From the NCBI GenBank assembly GCA_015680685.1, contig MNCI01028890.1:120938-184937 (forward strand): DNA of 64,000 bases, written 5' to 3'. This DNA comes from Gnetum montanum (Eukaryota; Streptophyta; Gnetopsida; Gnetales; Gnetaceae). Shown here in pieces: positions 31,307 through 43,262 of this stretch. How positions within the stretch are numbered: the first letter of the stretch is position 1; each line of letters starts with the position of its first letter. Position numbers and translations under genes: made by a program. The notes under the pieces were generated by a model. It worked only from the letters and a program-made list of their open reading frames with translations, was not told the origin of the DNA and made no database searches.

Positions 31307-34107
31307 TCATGTAGTTCCTGGTGGTAGTGGCTCCTCCATAGGTGCCTTTCCCTTGTCTTGCGCTCTAGGTGTTTGGATTTGATTGCGTTGAAGTATGGCC
31401 TAGAGTTTCTCCTCTTCAGTTTGGGGATCTTGTGCTATCCATGCTAATGTTCCAATGTTTGATGGAGTCAGCACCTCCCATGGGCATGGTAGTTGCGGAA
31501 ACATTTTATTTGTTTTGACATACCAAGCCACAAACACCCATCGTTCCTTCTTGTAGGCTCTAGCTTTGTCTCTGTATTCTTGAAAATCTATGAGCTATTG
31601 AGCCAAGTCTGCTATGACACATTTTTACCCCTAGTAGCTTGCTTTAACCACCTTGAGTTCAAAATTTGCAACCTCCAATTTTTGCAATTGTTTCTTGTGT
31701 TTTGCAAATTCTATTTCATATTTGGCATAGGTGGTGGCTACATGTTGCTCAAGCTCTATTCTTGGGTGCCCTACTGTTAACATGGCAAGGTTGCCATACC
31801 ACAGGTTTGCCAACTCCATGTACTCTGTAAGGTCCTAGATCTGCAAGTCCTAGCTCTTAACTTCCACCTAGTGGGCAAATGCGTATGTGTCTAATATGGC
31901 CTACCAATCAGTGTGTTGAGCACTGAGAGCGTTGATGTGGGCCTTGGCCATATGGATCTCCTTTTCAATGATTTGTTTATACATCCCCACCTAGTCCCAA
32001 AAATGCTCCTTTAGCTACTCATGCCATTTAGCCTCATTCTGCCACACACTTATTTCAATGTCCATCTTCTAATAGATGGCACATACCTCCTCCATTAAGA
32101 GGGTTTGATTTTCACTAGCTAAATGGTTCATGTCTTGGTTGACCCTAATTAGTTGTTCTCGTAACTGCTTAAAATGTTCCTCAAGAACATTCTTTTGCTT
32201 CTCCATAGAGGTCAACTAAAGGTTGTCAACAACAAGTTGTTTATTCTCCTCTTGTAAGACCTTGACTGCCTTGGCGTGCGCATAAGTTTGTGCTTGTGCC
32301 ATAGAGGCATCCCAGTCAGCCTTCTCTTTTTCTTCAACCACCCTTTTATTCTCTATCAACAATTTATTGAGTTTCTTGATTTTGAAAGTGTCCATCTGGT
32401 CTATGGGAACAAATTGGGAAGGATCTTGCTACGCTGCTTGCAGGGTCATGAGCCTTTCTTGCAATCTTTTCACTTTTGCTTCAACGTGCTCAACCTTCAT
32501 CTCTATGAGGAAAAACTTCCCCTGGGTGGAAATGAGGTCTGATTGTATTACTGTAACATCCTGTGAGATGTAAAACAAGGACGTCATTACCTTTCCTGTT
32601 TGTAGCAATCAGTCAAGTACATTCTCTTGTTTCACAGGAGTCATTGAGATATTGGCTAGATTTTGAGCATTTTGTGCTCCTATAAGATCTATCGGTGGCA
32701 TAATAGGCATATTCAATGACTCTTTAATATGGTATGTGACCACTTCTGCAGCTCCCACTGCATCCTAGTGTTGCATGACCACCACCATGGCCCCTTCACC
32801 AGTTTTCAATTGCACCTAAAAGGACGCAGCATTCCCTAAAATTTTTTGTGACCAAGCACTCTTCCCTCCTCCTATTTAAATGGACACTTCACCCTGCATT
32901 CAATCCATAGAAACCATAGGCTATGCAGCATCATCGATGATGTGGAAAATATTTGCATCATCACAACTTCCCCAACTAACCGTCTCAGCGATGGCCCTGA
33001 GATGGCTCATCGATGATCTATAATCTTGTGACGGTGGTGGTGGTTGATCCTGCTGGCCCATGCTAGGCCCTACTTCTTGTTGTTGACTGGGTCCCATGCT
33101 TGAAAGTTGGCTGGGTCCTACAAGTTGAGTTATAGTTGGCCCTCCCATCTATTCTTTCTCTTTCTACAGCCCCAGTGTCTCACCAGTGATTTTCCTTACA
33201 ACTAGTGGATTTAGTAGTTCAACATACATAGAATTTTTGGCTTTTTAGAGGACATCGTTGGTGTACCCTCTAATACCAGCATGGCAGAATAGCTTCCTGA
33301 TAAGATAAGGGAAGGGCAACGCAAACTTCCCTATCTTCCATTCTTCAAACTACGTTAGGATCTCCATAAAATATAGATGAGGCAGGTTAGCATTAAACTT
33401 ATCCCATCAACACTGCACATCCTCTTGCCACATATGTTGAAATTATTTTTAAACCTCTTATGGAAAAAATTTGATAAGTCCCTATTTTGAAATAAATCTT
33501 CTCTTCTATTGTCAACTCCCCATAGGTCTTATCTTCCTTGTCGTATGTCCTGTCTAACCAAACTTGTTACACATCATGGTCTGAGTGGGTAGACAACTGA
33601 GCAACCTTTGGCCCTATATTTAGAAGGTTTAATACTTTCAAAATGGCTTGAATAGAGAAATCAATAGTCACACCACAAATGTTAACCATGGTACCTTCTT
33701 CTTTGTTGTGCCAAAATTGGTACATTTTTCCCTAAGTACCAGGCACCACTTTTAGAGAGGGTAGGCCACAATGGGGACCCTTTGAGGTGATCCCTAATGG
33801 CCTCTAGAGAAAATTCTATGAAAGGTCCAAATTTTAATTCCATAATCACTACAGTTAATATGGACCTTTCATGGATGGCTTGAACACAATCCTGGGACAA
33901 CGTGAGATGTCGTCCCTGTTCAGACACTGCAACAGCTTCTCCTTCTGCCTACCTTGATTGTATAGTGGCAAGGTGTTCTTGATAGATACTAAATGATTTT
34001 TCTTCCTACTTTGCATGTTTTTTGGAAGGAACTTATCCTTCACCTCTCCTAGGTCTCTTGATCACACCTTGAGCAGGACCTTCCTGTTGTCTGCGTTTTA
34101 GGGCCAT
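31307..34107 (-). pseudogene. long extra ORF in env position, unknown function
   Basis: Starting at ATG 34107 (MALKRRQQEGPAQG, then a basic IKRPRRGE that resembles a nuclear localisation signal), the minus strand can be read for about 930 codons to TGA 31307-31309 with scattered stops. The middle is a conserved-looking globular part (YGELTIEEKIYFKIGTYQIF). It is followed by a Pro/Gln-rich segment near 33150-33000 and a long coiled-coil-like region rich in Glu, Gln and Lys (32600-31500). I recognise no domain; the layout recalls plant retroelement ORFs of unknown function. It ends 165 bases before the 3' LTR. The sister element at 57686-64000 has only about 0.7 kb here and no such ORF. Confidence 0.6.
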
Positions 34108-36274
34108 CTGCAATCACACAGGGCCAATCATTAGTAAGGTTGTTACCAAAGTTAGGTTATACCTTATTGCTTGCCTTAATGAATTTTCTTTATCTCCATG
34201 TGACATTAATTATTAGGAGAAAATGTTCCCAAAAGATTATGATATTTAATCCTCTTTTCTTAGGTGGTTTCCAACTCTAGTTTCCTAGTATAACTAAGGA
34301 GATGAAATTGTTTTTGGTACATTTATTAGTAATTTTATAACTAATTACCCTTAATAATGTCCTTTGGGCAATGAATAATTTCAAAAAATTTATGCACTAC
34401 TCCACGTGTGCCCCTCCCCCATGACTAAGTTGAACACTCCAAGTTCAAGTAGGTTCAAACAAAATGAAAAGCAGAGTACGAGTGAGCGAGTTACGGATAT
34501 GAAAGCAAGGGACATGGAATTGCAAGTCATAGAGAGAAATTTGAAAAACTTCCCCCACATGAATAGTTGCAAATGATGATGATAGGCATAGAGGGGTTGG
34601 GTATATATATATTTTTTGAATGTGATACCGCATATGCAATAGCACGGACACAATATCGTGTTGGCCACGATATCATGTATGAGATATCGTAGCGTATCAA
34701 AGTTAGGACACTTTATAGAATGTACCAAAATTTTAATATTTTTCTAAAATTTAAAAATGTAAACTAAGGACATCTAGACTATTGTTAAAGGATTCCAGGG
34801 TAATTCAACTAGTTCTGAAGGCACAAAGATTATGATGGTGTGGAATTTATCAATAAGGACCTCAGATGATAAGCGAGAGAAAAAGGCTATGTGATGGTTC
34901 ATAGGAACGTTTGAATTGGAGGGATAGTAATAATGGAAAGAATATCATTGAAAATACACTGAGGGAAATAGATGATGTGCGGAAGATGTGTTATGAGTGC
35001 AAATTACAAAAATTGCGCAAGTGGGTCCTCCCCAAAGCAGGTTCCAACCTAGAATGCCCTTGTGTAACCACACCTTAAAATATCTGTAGGCACTAGAAGG
35101 GTTAAATGTAATCCACACTGGTTCCACAAAACACACACATGTAAGTATCACCAGAATGAGGTAATAATTCTATGCTACACAAGACACGAGCTACAATTAC
35201 ATGAACAGTGAGATGAGATGGACTATAGAAGGGATTATAGAGATTGGGACATGAGGTAAGTGACCAAGTCCAAGATCAGGACCCATCGTTCCAAGATCAG
35301 GACCAAGTCCATTCCTTTGAGTAGTGACACTACATTGTTTCATCCCATGATGAGCCACTATGAGAGTATCATAACAACAAGGCATACGATCACTTGGCAT
35401 TTTGTTCAAGGGAGAAGTGATTTTTTCTTTGTGGCACTTTCTTTGTGTTTTTCTTTTTGAATGTTGAATCTAGAGAAGCTGCCAACCCTTAGGCATGGGT
35501 GCATGTCTTTCTAGTGGGACCCCCTAGAACAACATTGGATTTTTGAGTGCCTTTTGATTACTCTTACTCCCATTTTGCATTAGATCTACAAGGATCTTAG
35601 TACAACCACATTGCATGATAACTCTCATAGACGTCACCAAAGAGAATCTGCAAGTTCCCTTGATGTCACACCCTAATCATTCCCTCTTGGTCCATACTTC
35701 TTCATTCTGGGTACAATGAACACAAAATTAATTTTAAGTTTTAAGAATGTCAAGAATATCATTGTACCATCAAATAGAACCTCTTATTTATAGAATGGAT
35801 GAGTGGGTGTAATGGGCTCACTGTCCAAATAGTTGATCACTCGAGACTCGATAACATAGAACACACCTCAACCAACAAGCCACATGAGTGTTTTATTTGT
35901 AGATGAGATTACTTATAAAAAGATAAAAAGACAAAAAGAAAAAAGGATAAAACAAGAAATTGAAAAATGAAAAATTGGAAAACAAAAAATTGTAAAATTA
36001 AAGAAAATGAAAAATATTTATTAATCATGCTTGTTATTAGAATGGGGAATATCCTCTATAACTAAATGGTTGAGCATGACGAGGATTAATAAATAAAAGA
36101 TGAGGATCCTTGCATGTTGGAAATATTGAAACTTGGTCATACTTACCCCATTGGGGTTCACACACCTAATTATAGTAAACATAGGGGGGGAAATTTATAA
36201 GATGTGGTTCCCGGGTAGAGAGTTAACCCACTATGATACTTGAGACTATTAGATTTTATCCAAGGATTAGGCTT
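34108..36274 (-). other. non-coding internal region of the Athila-like element
   Basis: Only short ORFs are present. Blocks at about 34999-35110 and 35640-35710 correspond to 59233-59340 and 59960-60070 of the sister element, anchoring the region downstream of a lost pol. Degenerate GATATC palindromes recur at 34620-34690, and an A-rich stretch lies at 35900-36030. Confidence 0.6.
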
Positions 36275-37093
36275 TCATCCTCCATGGCTATATTCATTGG
36301 GTTGTATGGTTGTTGGAGTGTTAGTTGGTGGCCCTGATGAAGTGACACGAGGTGTTGGGTTTGAGGAGAAGGATGTACCATAGTGTTGGACTTGTGCTAA
36401 GTTGGAGAATGCAGTGGCCTTGGAACTATGTTGTCCCTTCCTACAGTCATGTCTAAAGAAGGGGCACCTTTGATGTTGAGGAGGTCTCTCACTGTTGTTG
36501 GCAATAGTAGCACAAGTAACATTTTTGGGTTGTTTTTGTGGTGTAGACACTTCAAGAACAGTTGGTGGCGATGTAGAAGTGGGGAAAGGATGAGAATGTT
36601 GAAATTTAGGAGAAGTGTAAGGTACACAAGGCAGTGGTTGTGTTGAGGACATGGGCTGATAGTATTGAGGAGAATGATAATGCGGAAAAATAGAGTATGT
36701 TGACCTAGTTGGGGAAACAAGATGTTGGACTAGATAACATTTGGATTCGGACGATATGAAGGGTGTCTCTAGTTTAGGGATGGCTTCCCCCATGACTGGG
36801 TTGTTGCCACTGTGATCGAACACAGTATCTCTATACGAACTCTGGGTGTAACGTGCTTTCCCAATGCTCGTATAAATGTAACAAGATTGGGCATTGGCCA
36901 TTGGGGTGATCATACAGGAAAATGTTACATTCATACATATGATTGGTAGTTGAGCTCTTATTTTTCTCATCCCTTCTTTCCGATTGTCTAATGATATTTT
37001 ATCCTACTTCCTGAGTTGTCAAAACTCTATCTCCAATAATATTGATATATTCTTCACACTTTCTATGCATCCATTCTAGCATCTTATTGATCT
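36275..37093 (-). pseudogene. gag C-terminal part of the Athila-like element (distal piece)
   Basis: The minus-strand reading from 37093 (NKMLEWMHRKCEEYINIIGD) continues in frame from the gag piece that ends at 54339, once the nested element and one GATCT copy are discounted. A Pro/Ser/Thr-rich stretch follows (36970-36275). Protease and pol do not follow. Confidence 0.65.
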
Positions 37094-38542
37094 TGAAACA
37101 CTGTGAAAATTTTGAGGCCTCGACAGTTCTGCAAAAAATTCGGTGACTCAGACAAAGGGTTGCAACAAGGCACGGCATGACAAGTTCCTTTTCAGCTGAA
37201 AGTCTGTCCTGCCACACTTTGTGGCATAGCACAAGCAAATTCCAGAGGATAGAGCAAAGCAATGGATGCATGGTGGCAAAGCTTCCAACTTCATAAGTTA
37301 TCTGTTTTGAAAATCTTAACTTTTGGCAAATTACACTGTATTACGCTACGTAGCGTAACATCACATTGTGTAGCGTAATATCAAAGATAGTCCACCATAG
37401 CATCAAGAATGGCAAACATGCAAAACTTCAACAGCCCAGTAAAAATCTCAAGTCCTAAGCAATAGTCTGCAGTATAACGCATGTTTCAGTAGGTTTTCTT
37501 TCCTGGTTGAGGGGCCCATTATGTTGCTTTACGTAGTGCAACGTAGTGAAAACCCTGAAAACAAATAGAAACAGAGGAAGTGCAGCAACAACACTTTAAC
37601 TTTTGCAGTTTTGTTATTTTACGTTGAATTACACTACGATGCGTAATTTAGTGTAATGTAGCATAATTCAAGTAACGACAAGCACATCATCAGTTCATAC
37701 ACCATAATATGCTCTCTAGCGTATTACAACATAATCAAAGGACAGTCTGTTGTAAAAGCCCGCATGAGGCTAGTTTACGATGCGCTACACAGCATAGCAT
37801 CGCAAGCTTCAACGACAACACATTGAGTGAATGGCATTTTATGAGTACAGGACACGCATCATTTAAACTACATTTTTCTCCTGACCTAAACCTTATAAAT
37901 GCTCCAATTGATGAAGATCAAAGGGGTTGGAAAATTTTTTCCTTCAAGGTTGGCGAAAGAGCAAGAAAGAGAATCAGCGATCGTGAGAACATCAGAGGTG
38001 ATTGACAAGAATTCTTGATCAGAAACAATAAGCTACCGGATATTCTCCCATGGGTTTGAGTTCCTTGCACCCAGATTAGATAGATCAAGGTAGATTGATC
38101 CTCGCTTGTTTCATCTTTATGTAACTTTCCTATTACTGGCATATGCTTCGTCCAAACCGAGGCTTGCCTAAAGTCATTGTATCAAGCATATTGTTTTTCA
38201 TAAATTAAATCCCAGATCTTCTAGTCATACATTTTGCCAAATCTGATCTCTTGCATCCTAGTTAAATAGATTTGGTAATCTCATCTAGATCGTTTGCATT
38301 GTCTTCAATTGCTTTTGGGATTAACAATATCGCATCGCTTTACAAAGAATCTTCATTCCACCATCAAATTACTGCCAAACCTTTTACTGATTTAATAAGT
38401 CCCTGTCTGATCGACAAGATAATTCTAGACACCTTGGATTCATTTTTCTTTCTAGCACAATCCTTGCACAAATCCGGGGTTAGAATTGTGTACACGGACT
38501 TTCGTTCGGTATTTCCAGCGATTGACATTTTTCGTCGTTACA
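37094..38542 (+). repeat. 5' LTR of the Tat/Ogre-like element
   Basis: It runs from TGAAACACTGTGAA to CGTCGTTACA. The U3 part holds many TACGC/GCGTA words, including the perfect palindrome TTACGCTACGTAGCGTAA near 37341. TATAAAT at 37894-37900 is a likely TATA box. Confidence 0.93.
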
Positions 38543-38548
38543 GTTTTG

Positions 38549-38566
38549 TGGTGCTAGAAGGAGGGC
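38549..38566 (+). other. primer-binding site, tRNA-Asn type
   Basis: TGGTGCTAGAAGGAGGGC differs by one C-to-T from the complement of plant tRNA-Asn(GUU) as I remember it. It starts 7 bases after the LTR end, the same spacing as in element 2. Confidence 0.88.
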
Positions 38567-39425
38567 CTTCATAGTCGATCGACATTTTACAGGTAGTCTT
38601 GTAAGCTATCTGTACCAACTATCAATCAACATAAACGTAATACCTCCAAGGTCGTTTACAAAATTGTGTGATGTAGATCGGTCGCTTCGATGATTCCTTT
38701 GGAATCCTATGAGATAAAAGCCCCGATTATTATCTTAGTTCGCATTTGTTGTCCCGATTTTCATCTTTTATCATCACTATTTCAAAAATGGTTACATCAA
38801 CCACAACCGTTGACACTACCAATCTCGAAAACTGTTGGACTCTGCAAGTTATGCCTCCTGTGGTCGAGCAACCAACTAGTCCAATGTGACCACGCTGCTC
38901 CCTCAGGCTACAAAACAAGGAGCTTAAGGGACAAGCTTAGTGCAGGGAACACTGCAATTTCCTTTGTGCTAAGCTAGCAGCAAATATTCCTCTGTATCCA
39001 CAAGAAGTCAAGGAAAAGCGAGAGTACAAGTTCATGTACTGCAATGGGAAGGAACTCATTCCTATGCCCACCACTTTCATCCCTCTAACGGATCAACAAA
39101 AGTGGATCATAGACCAAATGTTGATGGCTAAGACATCGCCAGAGGAACTAGAAGCCTCATTCTGTGAGGAAGCACTTCATGATGGGCAAGACGATCTAGA
39201 ATCTCACTCTAAAGGAGGTGGTCGTGCTGATTTCACCATGGCCCCTCCTTCCACGAAATCCACATAAATACATTGTTCATGGTTATCATGCCTTTGACGT
39301 TGTCCAATACCGATCAAACCCTGCATTCACCAAGTCTACACTTTCTCTCTCTGACCATGCTGTCAGGCGAAGGTCCATCATAGATAATTCCTCAACGGGT
39401 GTAATTACCTAACCCACCTCATCGT
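38567..39425 (+). other. leader region of the Tat/Ogre-like element
   Basis: 5' untranslated region with short ORFs in different frames (for example 38690-38977 and 39034-39267). One of them may be a decayed upstream ORF such as those described before gag in Ogre elements. I cannot assign it. Confidence 0.4.
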
Positions 39426-41585
39426 GTGCCTGTGCTTGTGCCTCCACATCTACATGCGGCACCCACAATCCAATTATCTAGAACACCGACTTTGCTCCTA
39501 ACTCATACGATCGAACCTGCCGCCACCACGTGGTGGGCCCCCAACATGTCCCATATTGCCCATCCTATGCAAATGCACTACCATCTCCACCATCAAGGTC
39601 AGGTTCCACAAATGCTGAACCCAGCTATGGGATCGCTGCTCATGCCCTCGGCTACACAAACAGCGTACCCAATAGCGCATCTGATGATGGTTCCCCCATC
39701 TGCACCAACCACCGGATGGTGGATGCCACAAGCAACATTGCCTACAGGGACTATTTCGATACCACCAATCATTGGCCAAGCTATTGCCTCTATGCCGCCA
39801 CTCGGTGTCAGTCCCCCTTCCATTTCGAAAATGACATCATCGTCTACGGGTCTAGACCAAGCCTTCTAGCTTATTCAGACCCTTACAGAAGATGTCAAGC
39901 ACCTCAAGGCTACAGGTTCTAACATGGTACGAGTCATGCATTTCTACCATGACTATCCTATCAGTCCAACAGTCCCAGTCTTGTCGTTGCCATCTGGGAT
40001 GCTCCTTCCTCATTTCACGAAATACAATGGGGAAGGTGATCCCAATGCCCACCTAGTCACTTTCAGATCAGAGTCATTATTGTTGCAACAGTGGACACAT
40101 ACTATAATTTGTATCTTTCCTATGCATTTAATGGGTAAAGGTTTGGATTGGTATCGAGCACTTCCACGCGCTTCCATTTCAACTTTGGAAGAGTTGCTAA
40201 CCCAGTTTGTGACTCGCTTCAAATACAAATTGAAGTTGGAGGTCACACTAGACCAGCTTATGGGGATTAAGCAAGATCCACTCGAGTCAGTCCAAAAGTT
40301 CATATAGTGGTGGAGCGCCATCTTGAATGAAATCCACAAACACATCGCGGATGCCCATCTATTGGCAATTTTCAAGGGAGAAATCAATGACTTTATCAAG
40401 TCTAAGCTGTATTACCTCACCCCTAGTTCCCTCAGCCAAGCCTTCACTCAGACTAAGAGCATCCAATATGCCGTAGAGGCTAGTAAAGATCCGGCATATG
40501 TGGCCTACAAAAATGCCCACAACAAAGGTAAGGACAAAGGTAAAGCCACGATGACTAGAGTCGCAGTAGTTGCTGAAGGGGCCAAGAGAAAGAACAACAA
40601 TGGCAAGAAAACTGCTGCAGAGCTAGCCAAACCTACAACTAGCTCGAATGGAACCAATCAAGAAGCTTCTTCTACCCCTGAAGCATCTCCACAACCAAGG
40701 CCAAAATTTGAGTGTAAAGATCGCTCAAATTACACAACCCTACCTGTGAAGCCTTCAGAACTTCTGAAGCAATTATTGGGAACCAGCCACATCCAACACA
40801 AGGTAATGTCCAAGGAGACTCTGAAATGCCACAGGTACCACTGCGAGCTACTCAAGAATCCCTCCTTAGCCCAGCCTAATGAACCACCTATGCCCAACAA
40901 CTTTAAGCTAGACCGATTCTGTGACTACCATCAATTGTGCGGCCATGATACAGACTACTACTGGGCATTGAAGGATGACATCCAATGTCTAATAGATCAA
41001 GGTAATTTGATATTAGATAGTAGTAGTCCGACATGCCCAAAAAACCAGGCCATGTGTGTGTACCAAGATCCGTTGAACATAAATAATGCAGGGTACACAA
41101 TCAATGTGGTAGGAATAGAGGGTGATAATCAGGCGCACCCAAGGCAGCCTTTTATGTTGCGAATGCAACCTTGCTCGACCCAAACAACAGGTCCATTAGC
41201 ATTAACGAGTGGCACTCCAAGGCACCCTTTCATCCTCTAAACTTCATCCCAGAATGCTTCCCAATAGGCTGCAGCTGTTAAAGCCATGACCCAGCCCACG
41301 CCTACACCCAAGGCACCCTTAGTCATCAGAGTGCCAAAACTATCAACCGCCCCTTCTACGCAAGGGCAATCCTCTAAGTCAAACCCACCTACTATCACTG
41401 TTGATGTGGCCAAGGGTCCTCTTATGCTGGGGTTACCCAAACCTCAACCCCTCGCTTATGCACTGTTAGCCCCACTTGTCAAACACAAAGAGGTTACACA
41501 AAAGCAATTATCTCCTCGAGGCCAAAGGAAGCGTAGCTCTCGACCAAATGTCACTCCTCCCCAGGAAATTCGCCTCTTAGGGTGA
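39426..41585 (+). pseudogene. gag of the Tat/Ogre-like element
   Basis: One frame runs from about 39426 to 41585, broken by TAG stops (for example 39870 and 40305) but without frameshift. A Pro/His/Met-rich N-terminal region precedes the gag core, which has LPSGMLLPHFTKYNGEGDPNA, GLDWYRALPRASISTLEELL and FKYKLKLEVTLDQL. A Lys-rich basic region (KGKDKGKATMTR) follows. A Cys/His segment, CDYHQLCGHDTDYYWALKD, is typical of Tat gag instead of a classic CCHC knuckle. Confidence 0.92.
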
Positions 41586-42490
41586 ATGGAAGAGGAAAAG
41601 GGTGACAAACAAACCAACCATGGGCAAGATCTCTTTGATGTCCTAGCACAAGTTAAACAAGCTTTGAAACAGAAAAATACAACATTGAGCCTTTATGACT
41701 TGCTCATGACGTTGCAAACACATCATGAAGCTATGGTTTGCATGCTACATCCATACCTATGGATGAAAGCCTGGCAGTAAATGAAGAAGCAATTCACTCC
41801 ATCATGCTTCCCCCTACCACTAAAAAACTAGATCCCACCCCATTGACCTTTCATGATGAGTCCATTAAGGACAACCCTGAGGGTCAGGTGACAACAACAT
41901 CCATTTTCATCACCATTCGGGTCGGCCAGCACTGAATCTGGAGAGTACATGTAGATGACGGGGTGGCTACTAATGTCATTCTTTATCCCATAGTGGATAA
42001 ATTAGGCCTGATCGATCAGATCATTCCTACATCAATGTCATGCCTAAATTCATTCAACGGGGCACGAGTGTGGGTCAAAGGGACTGTCCATATCAACTTT
42101 GTGGCAGGGGACCAATTCCCCATGGATTCTACATTCATCATGGTTGAGAAAATGCCTGGATTCAATTTGATTCTTGGGAGGTCTTCGTTAGCCCACCTGA
42201 GAGCAGTTTTGTCATCCATTCATCAGAAAATCCATTTGCCTTACACAGGAGGAGAAGTGGTTATCCAAGGTGATGAAATAATCCCTCAGGCCATTAACAA
42301 CATAGAGACAGAACAAGGATCGAAGATCGAAATGCCTAAGAATCAATCCCTTGTCTTAGTACCCAAGCAACCCGAAATAGTGGCTGATAACAGCCTAACC
42401 TAGGCTGAACTACCATTCCCAGTGAAAGATTATGATGCAAGGGAGAAGGGCCATGAATCTCCCCATATTTACGCGTCATTAAAGGTGAAG
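41586..42490 (+). pseudogene. aspartic protease of the Tat/Ogre-like element
   Basis: From about 41738 the reading moves to another frame and gives the Tat protease: VHVDDGVATNVILYPIVDKLGL, with DDG where D-S/T-G is typical, and later MPGFNLILGRSSL, the second conserved turn. TAG at 42401-42403 is followed by in-frame family-like sequence (ELPFPVKDYDAREKG) to about 42475. There, AAAG/GTGAAGG could serve as a splice donor for the interval before RT. Confidence 0.85.
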
Positions 42491-43260
42491 GAAATTAAGA
42501 AATAGTTACAGAGTTAGCAAGCACTCTGTTTACGCTTACCGTTTATACTTCTTATGCTTATGCATGTATTTACGCTTTCCACAAGCTACTTTCATTACGC
42601 TCTTGTTTACCTTCGTGTTTAGCTTTATGCTTCCATCTTCTTTTCTTGAATTATGCAAAGGCCTGAAATGGAATTAAACTAGAAACCTTATCTACACTTC
42701 GCACCCGAGTTACGCAAAGGCCCAAAATGGCCTTAAACTAGCGACTTCATTTACACGTGGCACTTGAATCAGTTATGGTTAGAAATGGCCTTAAACTAGC
42801 AATTCCATTTACTCTTTGTACCTACATCCCATTTACGCTTGGAACGCAAATTTCATTCATGCTTTATACTGAAATCCAATTTAGGCTTACTCTTCATACC
42901 TTAAATTATCCAGGGCCCGAAATGGCCTTAAACTATCTAAGGCCCGAAATGGCCTTAAACTATCTAGGGCCCGAAATGGCCTTAAACTAGCAATTTCATT
43001 CATGTTTTACATTTAGAAAACTTAACAATCCGCAACAGTTTCAAACTAGTAACCACATTGACGCTATGCTTTTAAAACTAATCACAATTTATCAAACTAA
43101 TCACAATTCATCACGACATTAAAACCTACGATACATTTTACATAAAGAGAAAACAAAAAAAGGAACACTAACATTAATACCAAAAGTTGTTTCAAATATG
43201 TTGAAAGAAAGAAATATAGTATCTTGTCTCACCACACTACAATAAAACACCAGGTCAATT
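42491..43260 (+). other. 5' part of the protease-RT interval with minisatellite
   Basis: Non-coding. Three near-perfect 27-base units containing GAAATGGCCTTAAACTA lie at 42912-42990, and looser copies at 42660-42800. Words such as TTTACGCTT are frequent and echo the LTR motif. Confidence 0.65.
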
Positions 43261-43262
43261 CA

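Noticed and set aside
37709-38005. ORF in the Tat/Ogre-like LTR with a similar one at 53541-53837
   Set aside because: The similarity is explained by LTR duplication; the ORF lies across the promoter region and has no recognisable protein.
39498-39823. Minus-strand ORFs opposite gag of the Tat/Ogre-like element
   Set aside because: They are shadows of the Pro/His-rich gag frame on the plus strand.
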